From positions 32,236,164 through 32,300,163 of the forward strand of contig JAGTTD010000011.1 in the NCBI GenBank assembly GCA_018398585.1: 64,000 nucleotides of DNA. The letters are read 5' to 3'. The notes below the pieces were generated by a model. That model was not told where the DNA came from. It made no database searches and saw only the letters and a list, made by a program, of their open reading frames with translations. Shown here piece by piece: positions 33,443-44,990 of this stretch. Position numbers and translations under genes: made by a program. Origin of the DNA: Simmondsia chinensis. Its lineage: Eukaryota; Streptophyta; Magnoliopsida; Caryophyllales; Simmondsiaceae. Within the stretch, counting starts at the first letter, position 1. Each line of letters begins with the position of its first letter.

Positions 33443-33706
33443 AGTTTAGCTCAATTGATAAAGTATTATATAGCAAAGGTGGCTCTATCCCTTGGTTCAA
33501 ATCTTGTACACACAAACATGTAGTGAGATTTTAAACCTACACATAGCGACCATTTAAGATGCCCTTCTCGCTTTTCAGGTTAGGGGTCTTCGGAAACAGC
33601 CTCTCATTAGGGTACCCCCTAATGGGGTAAGGCTGCATACATCCTACCCTTCCCAGATCCTGCTCATGCGGGAGCCCTTGTAGCACTGGGCCTGTTGTTG
33701 TTGTAC
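33443..33706 (+). mobile_element. tRNA-headed SINE carrying the RTE-type tail
   Basis: The head has box A-like TTAGCTCAATTGATAAAG and box B-like GGTTCAAATC in tRNA spacing, followed by about 70 bp of body. The tail is then GGGGTCTTCGGAAACAGCCT, AATGGGGTAAGGCTGCATAC, CCCAGATCCTGCTCATGCGG, AGCCCTTGTAGCACTGGGCC and (TTG)n. It is the same tail as in the 5S-headed copies but with a tRNA promoter in front. I could not define a target duplication, so a chance side-by-side insertion of a tail fragment is possible. Confidence 0.6.
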
Positions 33707-33901
33707 ATAGAGATCATCTAAGAGTATAGTGTTTTAAATTTAGTATATTAACTACCATCTATAATGCCTTTTGTATTTCTTAAAGACTTATGTATAAAAT
33801 CCTTAAGCTATCTAGCATGTTTGGTTTCGTTATTTTCGATAATTAACGTGCGAGAGTAAATATTATATTTCTATATATTATAATAATCACTCTATTTTGG
33901 G

Positions 33902-34007
33902 TACAGCCTCCTGTTAGGATAATACTTTGAAAGAGCAAGCCTGTGTATATCCCACCTCTCCCAAACTCTGCTTATACGGGAGCCCTTAAGGCACTTGCTG
34001 TTGTTGT
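33902..34007 (+). mobile_element. RTE/SINE tail insertion with perfect 13-bp target duplication
   Basis: Only the tail is present (ACAGCCTCCTGTTAGG, CCCAAACTCTGCTTATACGG, GAGCCCTTAAGGCACTTG, TTGTTG). ACTCTATTTTGGG flanks it exactly at 33889-33901 and 34008-34020. It is therefore a complete 5'-truncated retrotransposition event of about 106 bp. Confidence 0.8.
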
Positions 34008-34184
34008 ACTCTATTTTGGGCATGATAAGTAAGAGATAAAAAAAAAAATTTACATGTTCTGATTACTTGTATCTATATCTACAGAATGTCTTTTTTCTCG
34101 CACCACAACTAACACTCCTTAGACAAGTATATAAATAGCTATTTAACCTAATGCGCTGGAAAAGAACCACCGAAAACTAGATTG

Positions 34185-34656
34185 ATTTGACCTAGACCTG
34201 GAATCACATTGAAGACAGGATCGATAAGTTCCCATATTTGAAGCTCACGGGTCTAAAAAAGCGGCTCGCTGATCACTTTGTGATTGTTATTGACCTTGAT
34301 GAGTTTCTAAGGGACCCCAAGCCCTTTAGATGCTTTAATTGTTGGTTATTCTCCTCGGAATATTGTAAAATGGTGAAGAATGAACGGAAAGATTTGGAGA
34401 TCAGAAATAAGATTGTTTTTGAAAAGAAGCGCAGTGGCGTTGAAGATGACACTTTTTTGTGGTATTAAGATGAGAATCAGGTCTAGTTATTGGTATGATT
34501 AACTTCCTTGGTATTATTTTAGTTAGACTTTTTTTTACAAGTTACTGTACCTTTTCTTTGTCTCTTTAATGCTTTTTTGTGCTTCTCTTAGGGCCATCTT
34601 TTGCAAGTGCGCCCTCTTTTATATTGCAACTTCCATCGCTTATTACAAAAAAAAAA
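34185..34656 (+). mobile_element. L1-type LINE with large internal deletion
   Basis: The translated start resembles the end of the L1 endonuclease and the linker after it (DRIDKFPYLK, then LADHFVIVIDL and PKPFRCFNCWL). Within about 60 bases it changes to the far C-terminus of the same ORF (RNKIVFEKKRSGVEDD), followed by a T-rich 3' UTR and an A-run near 34645-34656. About 2-3 kb of polymerase is missing between them. Confidence 0.65.
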
Positions 34657-35378
34657 ATTGAAACCACATAAAAACCGCAAACAAAAGATCCATCGTCTCC
34701 ACTTGCAAGAAAATCATTGTTGAGGATAAATAAAAGAAAAAAAACGTGAAGCTATAAAATAAATCACAAAAGTGAACGACAATTTGTGGTTGATTGATTT
34801 ATGATTAGCCATCAAGTTAAGCCAAATTAAATTTTGCTCACACAAAACAAAAGTGATCTTATCAGACCCGGATTAGTACAATAACAACAACTAACCACCA
34901 CCACCACCACCTTCATCTAGTCCTAATCTAAAGTACCGATTTTACACCAACGATATGGACTTGCATTTAATGCATTCTCTTATTTTAATATTAAAAACTT
35001 TACATGGGAGTTAGAAATTGTCAAAAATAAAAGACTAACATATAAGTCTAGTAGGTTATTTCACCTGATGCTAATTGATTTTTGGAAGGAAATTACTTGG
35101 ACTTTTATAAGTGGACTTTATGTGTGACAACTTCGTGGGTCGGGCCTCAGGTTTGATGAAATTTTAATATTTGAAATTGATTGGAATTGTAAGAAGTCAC
35201 ATATAAAGTTAGATATTGATTTTTTTTTTTTTTTTTTTTTTTTGTTAATGTCGTAAACACCTCCATTACAAGCGCTAAGTATGTATATTGCTTTACCACA
35301 ACTTTGATTCAGATTCAAAGGCAAGTTATTGTTAGACCTCTTACGATTTCTTAGAAAATAAAATGATCCTTTGCACTT
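34657..35378. other. Intergenic, nothing recognised
   Basis: AT-rich with a T-run of about 24 at 35220-35243 and a short CCA repeat near 34898. No gene. Confidence 0.45.
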
Positions 35379-35381
35379 TTA

Positions 35382-36698
35382 GGCTCCATTTATTTTGAAG
35401 GAAAAAAAAAGATTCTCGGAAATGATTTTTTTACTTTTTGTTTTTGGCGCGCACTTTTTGATGGAAAATGTTTTCCTAATGAAAAGCTTTTCCTTCTCAA
35501 ATGGGAAAAATGTTTTTCTTTATAAATGAAGGGAAGCGAATATTCCAAATGGTTTAAAAAGTTTTGGGACATATGGATATGTCAATCGTAACATGAATCA
35601 TACCGAAATAAATTAAACGGGATAATAAATTGCTAGAGGTAATATTGTGTGACGTAAGGACAGGAAAAATAATGATAAGTCGGGTCTAATCTTGGACAGA
35701 GTTATGTTATCCAATTTGATTTTCATTCCTAACTGCTATTTTATATTTTAAAGGTCTTTACTATTTCTGATAAGGTAAATAAAATCACAAAATAATGTTT
35801 ATATCAATCCAAGTATAAGAAACTATTTATAGATTTTACCTCTTATTTGAAATACTTTTTCTTTCTAATATATAATGTTGATAATCTATGACTTAGGTAC
35901 CTCCGAGGTTTGATGATTTATCACATAAATACCCTAACTTTTTAATATATATAATGAGGTACGTTAAGGTTTTAAGACTGTATAACTCAGGTACCTCGAA
36001 GTTTAGGACTTTATCATAGGTACACTTTGTCAAATTTCGATAGATCTTTATTAAAAATTGCTACCGTGGAACATAATTATAACCACATATGTGTTATCTA
36101 TCAAATAATAGGATTTTTAATTGTAAACTGCTAATATGATACATTATTTCACTAATATGTAGATATATTTCATCATAATTTAGTGAATTTTATCCGATAA
36201 TTTGCTGAATTTTTGTTAAAAACATTGATATAGTTATATATATGATTGTACTCATGTATAATACAACGTTTTCTGGTGAAAATTGATTAGATTTTGAGAA
36301 AAATTCACCAAGCTCGGTACCTGAATGATAAAATTTTGAAACATCAAGGGGCCACATTGTATATATTTGGAGTATATAGGTTATCTAGGTGATAAATTGT
36401 CAAACCTTATATCCCTAAGTGATAAATTTTCATATTTTTCCATTAGAAAATAACTTATTTACAACCATAGGAAGCCTATAAAACTTATAATATATAATTT
36501 TCTAGCTTTATGTTATCTTATAACAAGGTACAATATGATTGATAGAAGATTATTTCTTTTTATAAAAAATAAGCAATATTATGAAGCAAGGGCATATTTT
36601 CTGCTAAAACAAATAACAAAAAACGTTAATCGGAATTTGTTTTTCCTAAGGAAAATATTTTCCAGGGGAAAAGTATTTTCCTCGAAACAAATGGAGGC
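35382..36698. mobile_element. Tourist/Harbinger-like MITE, TTA target duplication (copy B, long form)
   Basis: TTA on both sides (35379-35381 and 36699-36701). Ends GGCTCCATTTATTTTGAAGG and GCCTCCATTTGTTTCGAGG. At 1317 bp it is longer than copies A and C, and its interior repeats AGGTACCT and AAATTT..ATTTATCA words. It is non-coding. Confidence 0.65.
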
Positions 36699-36831
36699 TT
36701 AGTTAAACACAATTCACTTGTTATACCTCTAATTTTATAGAATATTTTTCTAAACTTTGTAATTAAACACAATCCACTGTCTTGATTTTGTTACTAGTTC
36801 ACTAAATTATAATATTAAACACAAATCATTC

Positions 36832-37405
36832 CCTTTTTTTTTGGATAGAAAGTGGATAAAACCACGGAAACAAAAACCTGGCATTCCCCAGCAGGGGAAC
36901 CCGACAAGGGAAAGAAAGGAAAAAAAAAAACACAACACTCAACAAAAGCAAAAGCTAAGCCACAAGGAAATAAAAAGCTGAAAGGCAACAAAAACAAAAA
37001 CGGGGGGATAACAAGCCCCACGTCTATATGTATGGCACTCAGAATTAGGAGTCCATCAACAGTGCCCATCGTCCATACTTGACTCATGGTCTTCAACCTG
37101 ACCAAGCACTCTAACCAGAAGGAGCATCAGATTTCTCTATTATATCGCCAACTCTTCACACAGTCTAAATTTCTTGCAATTTCATCAGCTGCATAAGGGA
37201 ATTCTCCACACCATGCCTTGGTCCAGAAGCCAAGTCTCATTCTAATCGACCGAAAAATTTCGTCCTCACACCATTCTTTGTTTTCAAATACTATTTTGTT
37301 CCTAGTACCCCATAGTACCCACATCACAACAAAGAAGAGCGTAATCATTCCGTAACATGCAGTTTTTAAAAATAACCTCTTAAAATATGTTATTAAGTTC
37401 AAATT
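36832..37405 (-). mobile_element. L1-type LINE 3' end
   Basis: On the minus strand the C-terminus of ORF2 is readable from 37402 to 37127 (VVMWVLWGTRNKIVFENK, then FRSIRMRLGFWTKAW, typical of plant L1). It is followed by a T/G-rich 3' UTR and a poly(A) (T-run at 36835-36843). It is 5'-truncated. The open plus-strand Lys-rich frame over the 3' UTR is a shadow. Confidence 0.75.
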
Positions 37406-37914
37406 ATTTCATGTCCCTAAATATATCATTTTTAAATTAAATAATAAAAATTAACAATGTTTAATTTAAGAGTAAAATATCCTTTTCGAAAATGATTGAG
37501 ATTTTAAATTTAAAGCTTCAATTCTCTCTCCAACAACCAATTTACGAAGAATATTATTTCTTATAAAATTTGGCTATGTCCAGATTGCCCTTGATAAAGT
37601 GTGAAAATGACAGCCGAATCGAATTTTATTTTATATATTTTTTGATAAGTAAGAAAACGAGAGAGAAATAATCAGGCAACAAAGCATTAACGGCAGCAAA
37701 ATTCAACATATATACGGAAATTTATATTTGAATATATCATGTACTTAATAAAAATATTTAATTATATGATGATAATATTTATTTTAGAAACTTATACTTA
37801 AATATATATCCATAATTATATACATATAATATGTTAATATTTAAGATTATTCACTTTGTAATCTCTGTTGAAATTCCTTGTAATTTTCTCCTTTAGTTGA
37901 ACGAAAATTCTTAG
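37406..37914. other. Intergenic, nothing recognised
   Basis: AT-rich sequence with no gene or defined repeat. Confidence 0.45.
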
Positions 37915-38310
37915 AATGAGGGATCCTTGGAAACAGCCTCTCATCAGGGTTCCATCTTGAGGGGATAAGGTGTTACAACTAATTTAGGGTTGTAACCTAA
38001 ATTAGGGTTAGGGTTGTGAGTTAGAGTGAGATGAGAAAGAGAATTAGAAGAAGGGGATGAAAAAAGAGAGAGATAGATGAGAAAAGTGTTTGTTTGATCA
38101 TTGTTGTTCATATCACAACTAATACAAGTATTTATAACTAACAATCATTAACAAACTAATAATATCTCTAACTAACTAATAATATCTTTAACTACTATTT
38201 TCCTATGTAAGAATATTATCCCCTTTATTACATGCATCATAAGGCTACGTACATCTTACCCTTCCCAGACGTTGCGTACGCGGGAGCCTTTGAGGCACTG
38301 AGATTGTTGT
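37915..38310 (+). mobile_element. RTE/SINE tail split by a solo LTR
   Basis: The first half of the tail (GATCCTTGGAAACAGCCTCT, CTTGAGGGGATAAGG) lies at 37921-37970. The second half (CTACGTACATCTTACCCTTC, GCGGGAGCCTTTGAGGCAC, (TTG)n) lies at 38245-38310. They join seamlessly when 37971-38244 is removed. Confidence 0.8.
37971..38239. mobile_element. Solo LTR (269 bp) with 5-bp target duplication
   Basis: It begins TGTTACAACT and ends CATGCATCA (TG...CA) and is flanked by TAAGG at 37966-37970 and 38240-38244. A TATA-like GTATTTATAACT lies around 38129. No internal sequence remains, so it is a solo LTR left by recombination, or possibly a very small LTR element. It is younger than the tail it interrupts. 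Confidence 0.8.
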
Positions 38311-39164
38311 TGTTGTAGTAGTTGAATGAAAATTCTCTTCCTTGCCGTTAGGCAAAAAAAAGATTACTCATTCTGTAAATTCTTGTTTTTTTCTACTGTC
38401 ATAATTTACTTCCTATAATTAATTTATATAATATAAGTTATAGCAGTATATTATTGATGTGAAAATTGACATACGATTGTGCCCAAATTTTTAATAATCA
38501 ATATAGAAATATTAGGAAAAAAAAACAAGTACTAAAAGAAAACCAAAGTACTCTTAATAATATTTAAAATATTAAGCACTTTATTTGCCTATAAGTACGT
38601 AATAACGTTACAATCAATCATGTATTCCTTCGATGAAAGAAAAAAAAAAATATACATATATATATATATATATATTCAATAAGAAGAATGATAAAAAAAG
38701 CATAAAAAATAATATGATAAAAATTATTTAATCATAAAAAAATTGAATTAATTATTTTCTATAATTTAATAATATTAAATTGCATATACAAAATATATTA
38801 TTTTCTCCATTTGTCTGTTTACTTTGCTTATTCTTTCGATTAATTTTTCTATTGATTTTGTTATTGTACAATTGTTTGAATGCAATCCAATATTAAAATC
38901 AACATCCATTTTTGTTAAAAATTGTGACATTAATTAGCACTCACATTTATTTTTCACGGTAACAAATTGTTAGATAGAAGTAATAACCTTTACATATATA
39001 CAGATAGAGAGAGAGAGTGTATACAATTTCAGCTTGAAATTAACATTAACTTTAATATTGAATTTGATTGAAATAATAATTAATTCCTCCTGTATTTTAC
39101 TTATTATATTAATTAAGTTATCTTACTTAGGCTTGTTTTAGACGGTTGTTTTTATACTCTTATA
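38311..39164. other. Intergenic, nothing recognised
   Basis: Very AT-rich, with a TA microsatellite at about 38651-38674. No gene. Confidence 0.45.
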
Positions 39165-39352
39165 CTTATGTTTGATGCTTTATACTTTATGTTTCTAGGT
39201 TGTCATGCTTTTGTGTTTCTTGGGTTGGAGGTCTTCGAAAACAACCTCCATTTAGGTTATCACCCTGATGGAGTAATGCTGCATACATCGCTTCTCCCCT
39301 GGGGACCCTGCTTATATGGTAACCCTTGAGGCATTGGGTCAGTTGTTATTAT
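39165..39352 (+). mobile_element. RTE LINE 3' fragment
   Basis: A short 3' UTR-like part (ATGTTTGATGCTT, TGTCATGCTTTTGTG) is followed by a diverged tail (GGAGGTCTTCGAAAACAACC, CCTGATGGAGTAATGCTGC, GGGACCCTGCTTATATGG, CCTTGAGGCATTGGG) and a remnant TTG run. Confidence 0.65.
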
Positions 39353-39878
39353 AAAATATATGGTTTATAGAAAACAAAAAGGACGTGGAGGTTCAATAAT
39401 TGGAGCAAGGAGCACATAGGACAAACAAAGATGACCCGACCCTGCTCTTCCATTAACCGGGGGTTATTTTTGTAAATTCATAACTCTCAAGATTTAATCC
39501 AATATATATCTCTTTCAAAATTATCTATGCAATTTATAGTGAATTTTGTTTCTTGTGGCTTGATAAATCCTCATTATTGTCATTTTATTTTATCGGGGAT
39601 TACTCTTATGAGAAGATGAAAGATGAAATAGTGAATATTGTGGCATATATTTGGTTAAAGTGGTGAAAACGGGTGATGTTAGATTCGAAAAAGATGATGT
39701 CAGCAGCTAAATTAGTGGTCCAAAATTCACTTTCAAAATTAAATACGAGGGTAAGAGTGACAAGGAATATTCTGAACCACTTATTTTAGCTATTCACAAC
39801 ATTTTTATCTCACCTGACATCACCTTCTTCCCCCCACTTTAATTAAATATGAGGCCTAAAATTTACCTTTTTATAAGA

Positions 39879-39882
<4 letters not shown>
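39353..39882. other. Intergenic, nothing recognised
   Basis: AT-rich spacer ending in a long TA microsatellite (39882-39921), the target of the next element. Confidence 0.45.
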
Positions 39883-39921
<39 letters not shown>

Positions 39922-39923
<2 letters not shown>

Positions 39924-40214
39924 TGGCGTTCTTATAAGAGGACGAGAGCGTTAAAAGGGCGAATTCTGGCCCAACATTATAATAGACAGCCAAGATTTGT
40001 TGAACATTAAAAAAAAATAACAATTTACGGCTCATACTCCTTCATGGGGTGGAAAGAAAAAAGGGGTAAGGGAGAGAAATTATTATTTTTTCAATATCCA
40101 ACAAATCTTGGCTATAAATTTTTTTTTTTATGTCTAACAAATCTTGACCATCCATTACAATGGAGGGTCAATATTCGCCCGTCTCGCGCTCTTACCCTCT
40201 CATAAGAACGTCAC
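39922..40214. mobile_element. Full-length MITE inserted in a TA microsatellite
   Basis: Long inverted ends of about 100 bp: GGTGGCGTTCTTATAAGAGG on the left and AGTGACGTTCTTATGAGAGG on the reverse of the right. TA runs lie directly on both sides (39882-39921 and 40216-40227). The layout recalls Micron of rice, a microsatellite-targeting MITE, though I cannot say it is the same family. Other copies: 6303-6485 (rearranged) and 51673-54663 (split by a LINE). Confidence 0.75.
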
Positions 40215-40227
40215 TATATATATATAT

Positions 40228-41150
40228 TTGTGTGTGTAGAACTAGCTTGTATATGTATAGAGACTAAATTTGGGCAAAAAGGAGAGGCTATTGTCAAAGC
40301 GACTAGCTTTGCATAATTTCTTTCGACAAATTCATTTCAATGTATAACTAGGCTATGTAACTCTTGATTGATCAAAAAGTTATGTTCGGTTTAAGTTGCA
40401 ACTATGTTTTACTTTTTCCAACGCCAAAAGTTAGGTTTTTGGCGATACAGTGCTTCATGAACTTCTCAACTACACGTCCTACATGTAAACTTGTGTTATT
40501 TTTAAACCAAGATTAATTTATCGGTCAAACTAATCATACTTTGGCCACATTATATCAAATGAATGGGTAAAAAGAAAGATGAAATTTATAGTAACTAATT
40601 TATTTCCATTTTTGTGTGATTTAGAACCCTCCTTAACATTTATATTTGGCATTTTCAAGCATATTCTTTTATGCAAATGTGACAAATTGTGGGGAAAAAA
40701 GATAGACAAAACACAAAAGTGAATTTACATAACGAAAAAACTTGCTATACAAAGGTCGACGAATCCATCGAGGACGGGATCCGAGAAAACGCAACAAAGT
40801 GGAATAGAATAGTAACACTTTTTTATCGAATGAGAAGGGAATAATTTTACAATAGGTACGAAATATCAATCCAACGCCAAAAATAGAAAAGATTAGTTGC
40901 TCATTTTCTGTAATGCACACATAATTAAAGTCAAATAATAAAAAAATTAAATTTATAACACCTAACTTTATAAAATGGTCATAACAAAAATATAATAAAA
41001 ATTAGATGAATATATTAATAATAAAATTAGACGAATGTATATTTAATTGTTTACTTTATTATAGGAGTAATAAACTTAGCTAAAATGAGGAAATGCCAAG
41101 GATATCATCATGTTGACCCTTGCAAAATTAACTCTTCTTCTAACGTAAAT
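40228..41150. other. Intergenic, nothing recognised
   Basis: AT-rich. The 83-residue minus frame at 40669-40920 shows no domain. Confidence 0.45.
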
Positions 41151-41158
41151 ATAGGGTT

Positions 41159-41812
41159 TAGAGATGACAACTATTGGATATTTATCCAATCTGATCTATT
41201 TATGATAGATTTGGATGGAAAAAATAAATTTTAAATAGATTTGAATTTGAATGTGATAACTGGGTTCTGGATTGGGTCGGATTTGGATGACATCAAATCC
41301 GACCCAAAATTATGTTTAATATAGCACAAATTTTGAATTACTAAATTTTAAATCTTTAACATGTCAAACCACATTCTAACATCGTGTTTTTAATTGTGTC
41401 AATATTTTAAAGTTTGTTTTGGCACTGTAATAATTTTTATAAAACCATGATGTAATGTATCTATGTATAAAGATTACTTGTTAAGATGTATTTAAATAAT
41501 TGTGTAGTATTATTTTTACATATATTAAATAAAAAAATTAAAAAAGATAGCAATTTGTCTAAATATTAGCTTTGGAGGTGTTATTATTACATTATTATTT
41601 TTAATATATTAATATTGAATTATAATATTATAATTTATTCCATAATTTAAATGGGTTGTGGATTTGGGTCGGATATCCGTTCCACCAAATGGATTTAGAT
41701 TTGAATTGAACTTTTATGGAATAAATGGGTTTTTTTTATGAGGTTTGGGTAGAGTGTTGTCTTTTCTGGGTTGGATCTAGATGTTGGCAAACCCGATCCA
41801 TTGCCATCCCTA
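41159..41812. mobile_element. hAT-like non-autonomous element, 8-bp target duplication
   Basis: Perfect 8-bp repeat ATAGGGTT at 41151-41158 and 41813-41820. Ends TAGAGATGACAACTATTGG and, on the reverse of the right, TAGGGATGGCAATGGATCGG. Subterminal GGATTTGGGTCGGAT and GGATTTGGATGG words recur on both strands, a typical hAT feature. No transposase. Confidence 0.85.
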
Positions 41813-41820
41813 ATAGGGTT

Positions 41821-42169
41821 ATCACTATCAATATCAAATGTTCATGTACTCTTCTAATTGTTAATTTAATCTTGATATTTTTAATTAATATTGTTTCAAT
41901 TCATTCCTTAGAGTAAATTTATGTTAAATTGTTAATAAAATTTTAATGATTCAATCACAGATTGGGCTAAATTGAGTTAATAGGTGGATTTGTAATGGGT
42001 TACATGTATCTAATGTGATTGTACTGTTAAAAATTATGTCAATAACTTAATTTAAATTTGATTGAATTATTTAAATTGACACTATATATATCATAAAAGA
42101 ATTAAATTGACACACTAAAAAGTACAATAAATAAATTAATATAATAAAAAATTGTACAAAAGTCAACTC
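41821..42169. other. Intergenic, trace of another MITE
   Basis: Contains AAATTGACAC and GTGTCAAT-like words loosely related to the MITE at 4523-4911, but no termini could be set. Confidence 0.35.
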
Positions 42170-42172
42170 TTA

Positions 42173-42913
42173 TGCTCTGTTTGTTTAGGGAGGAAAACTA
42201 CATTCTAGAAAGTGGTTTTCCCCTTTTCCGTTGTTTGGCGCAAGTTTTGTGACGGAGGAAAAACCTTTTCCCTAAAATGGGAGAAAATGACTTCGCTTTT
42301 AAAAGAGGGGGAGTCATTATTCCTAGTGATCTAAAAACACGATTTCGATAATATATAAGTATTCCCATTATAATTTTTACTAAAAAATGCTAACATGAAA
42401 TATAATTTCAGCCATATTTATATAGTTTACATCAATATACGATGAACTTTTTATCGTAATTTGCTAAAAATATTAACATAACTTATAAATATTATTGTAA
42501 TTATGTATTATATTATTAATTTTATATTTGTTTAGATTCTTACAAAAATTTATCAAATTTTGATATATAGTACCTGAGAGATAAAATATTCAATTTCAGA
42601 ATACGTCATTATATATATTCAAATGTCATGATATGTAATAAATGCTCAAACCTTAAGGTATCTTAGTAATAATTATACAACTATACAAAATTTTGACAAT
42701 TTTAAATATATTATATTGTTACTTATATTATCCTATAACTAGGTATAAGCTAATTGCTAGAAGATTATTCTTTTAAAACGAACAAGAAATATTAAAATGT
42801 AAAAATATATTTTTCTATTGAAACAAATAATGAAAAACCAAAATAGGAATAATATTTTCCATAAAAAATATTTTTTCCAATAAAAGAGTATTTTACTTGA
42901 AATAAATAGAGTC
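42173..42913 (+). mobile_element. Tourist/Harbinger-like MITE, TTA target duplication (copy C)
   Basis: TTA on both sides (42170-42172 and 42914-42916). Starts TGCTCTGTTTGTTTAGGGAG and ends AAATAAATAGAGTC. It is collinear with copy A over its length in opposite orientation, so the two are recent relatives. No coding capacity. Confidence 0.75.
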
Positions 42914-42916
42914 TTA

Positions 42917-43655
42917 ATATAAATAATTCCAAAATATGTATAAATTTGAAAACAATACATTAATTAAAAAAATTATTTAGAACCCACTATCTGACATTCT
43001 TTTGGGATTCGGACTGCCGTATCCAAAAGGTAACAGCTTTTTAATTATTTAGAATGCCCCCATGTGAAAATTGTCCCCTATTCCTCAATGTTTAATATTA
43101 CTTTTACAAAGGAATATTGTAATATTACAGTTATCCCAAAATTTTTATTGTTATTAAAGTAAGTTTATAATTTTTTAACAAAAATTTATAACTTTTACTA
43201 TTTATAAGTCATATTATTATTTTTATAGTAATAATTTTTATACTGATAATAATAACATATTTGATTCAATTTTTTAAAGGTTTAAAGTTGTTAGTAAATT
43301 CTAATTAACTGCAAATTCTGTATTTAGTTGATAAAAGATCGTTTTATGTTTTCTTTACTGTTTCAATAGCAGTATTAAAAAAATTATTTTATAATTAAAT
43401 AAAAAAAATATAAAATTAAATATTTTTTATAACTTATCCATAAAGATGTTCTAAAAAATCAACAACTACCACGAATAACAAATCGCTATTCACACCTAAT
43501 CATAAGCACAAGATGACACACCACCTTCCCTTCTTACTATGGCCACAACATCCAACGTCATAAGTTGTCACCACAGTGCGCTCCCACAGCACCCACCACT
43601 CATTTCACCTCACATCCAGTATATGCCTCCATTGTCGATCACTATGACTTACTGT
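42917..43655. repeat. AT-rich repeat interrupted by the LTR element
   Basis: An AT-rich arm is followed by a C-rich part (ACCACGAATAAC, CACCACTCATTTCACC). The same type of C-rich text (CCACCCTGACC, ACCACCATGATC) resumes after the LTR element at 50044, so the LTR element probably landed inside an older repeat like the one at 5755-6240. Confidence 0.4.
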
Positions 43656-44335
43656 TGTTATAAAAAATATTAATGGAACTGTCAATACACTTACGTAAAA
43701 TTGCCGTAAAAATAGGCAGTAAAATATCTAAAGACAGTACTCAACATAATACCAAAACTGGGGGAAGAGGCTAGAATACCGACGAGCAATTAGAACATTC
43801 CACGAAGGAGAGAGTAATTGGAAAGATCTTACAAAAACGCCGTGGTAAAGGCCATTGTCCTAAAAGACGATTTTGCCCCTGCTCCGGTGCACACAGTATA
43901 ATCGGCGGCCGTCCTCCGGGATTAACGCAATCCGACTCTTAATGTGCACTCGCTAATTGCCGGGTAGGAGTACCTTGAACTTTGCCCAAATTTTAGGAGA
44001 GAAAAACCGAGAGAGTGTGTGTGTGTGTGTATATCTGGTTGTTATAGCTAATGGCATATATATAGCGTGGACAACGATAACAAGTATAAAATAAAAAATG
44101 GGTGCAATAAATTCCAACGGCTATAAATGGTAACAAACATTAAGTCATCGGCTGTAATGAATTCCAACGACTATAAACAGACGTAATAATTTCAACGGCT
44201 ATATTGTCATTTAATTCCCAACGGTCACAATTTTAATGACCCTAAACTACTAATAACGGTAAACGGCCGGTAAATAGGCACGGTTACAATATTTTTCCAT
44301 AACACTTAAGTTTAGCTTGCATCATTTTTCCAACA
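43656..44335 (+). repeat. Left LTR (680 bp)
   Basis: Begins TGTTATAAAAAATATTAATG and ends CATTTTTCCAACA. It contains GCGGCCGTCCTCCGGGATTA, a GTGTGTGT run and TATA-like GCATATATATAGCG. It repeats the words CCAACGGCTATAAA and TAAGTCATCGGCTGTAATGA. Confidence 0.88.
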
Positions 44336-44545
44336 ATCCCCTACAAAGGATACAAGCGGAAGAGAACAAAGAAGAATAGATTGGGCAAAGGGAGTTCAGT
44401 CTTTCAGTGCCGATGTCTCGCGACTTGAATCGTCACCTAGTGTAACCCAAGTTTATGACCAACATCTTGCAAGGTGACTTTTGTTTTGAACCTCACAAGG
44501 TGTTGTATAGTCTTCCACTTGGACACATACCAAACTACAGATCTT

Positions 44546-44990
44546 GGCAATTCATGCGGTTTGGTGCGTTTCATCGGCCATGCGCTCGTCCTGGATATTT
44601 ATAGGCGCTCTGGAAGGCAAGTCTTAAGCCTTCATAGGGAGCAGCCACACTCCCACACCTATATAGGTAGATCCCATCAAGTGTGTGTTACCGCACACCA
44701 CCAAACATATAGCTATGGATCCATTAAGAGTTAGAGCTCAACCTTACTCCTTGGTAACATAATGACAACTCATGCGGTTTGGCGCGTTTTATCGGCCATG
44801 CACACGTCCTGTATATTCATATGCGCTCTAAAAGGCAAGTCTTGAACCTTCATAGTGAGCGGCCAGACTCTCACACCTATATAGGTGAATCTCATCAAGT
44901 GTGTGTTACTGCACACTACCAAACATATGGATATGGGTCCATTAAGAGCTAAAGCTCAACCTCACTCCCAGTAATATACAGACAGTGTCC
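44546..44990 (+). repeat. Tandem duplication (about 220 bp) inside the LTR element
   Basis: A block containing TCATGCGGTTTGGTGCGTTT, ATCGGCCATGC, CACACCTATATAGGT and CATCAAGTGTGTGTTA is followed by a second, diverged copy starting near 44771. Part of a third (CCAAACATATGGTTATGG) lies near 45018. Confidence 0.75.

Noticed and set aside
33443..33520. A tRNA gene
   Set aside because: Box A and box B are present but no acceptor stem or cloverleaf can be drawn, and a SINE tail follows.
36852..37082. Lys-rich plus frame as a small basic protein
   Set aside because: It is the antisense of a T-rich LINE 3' UTR.
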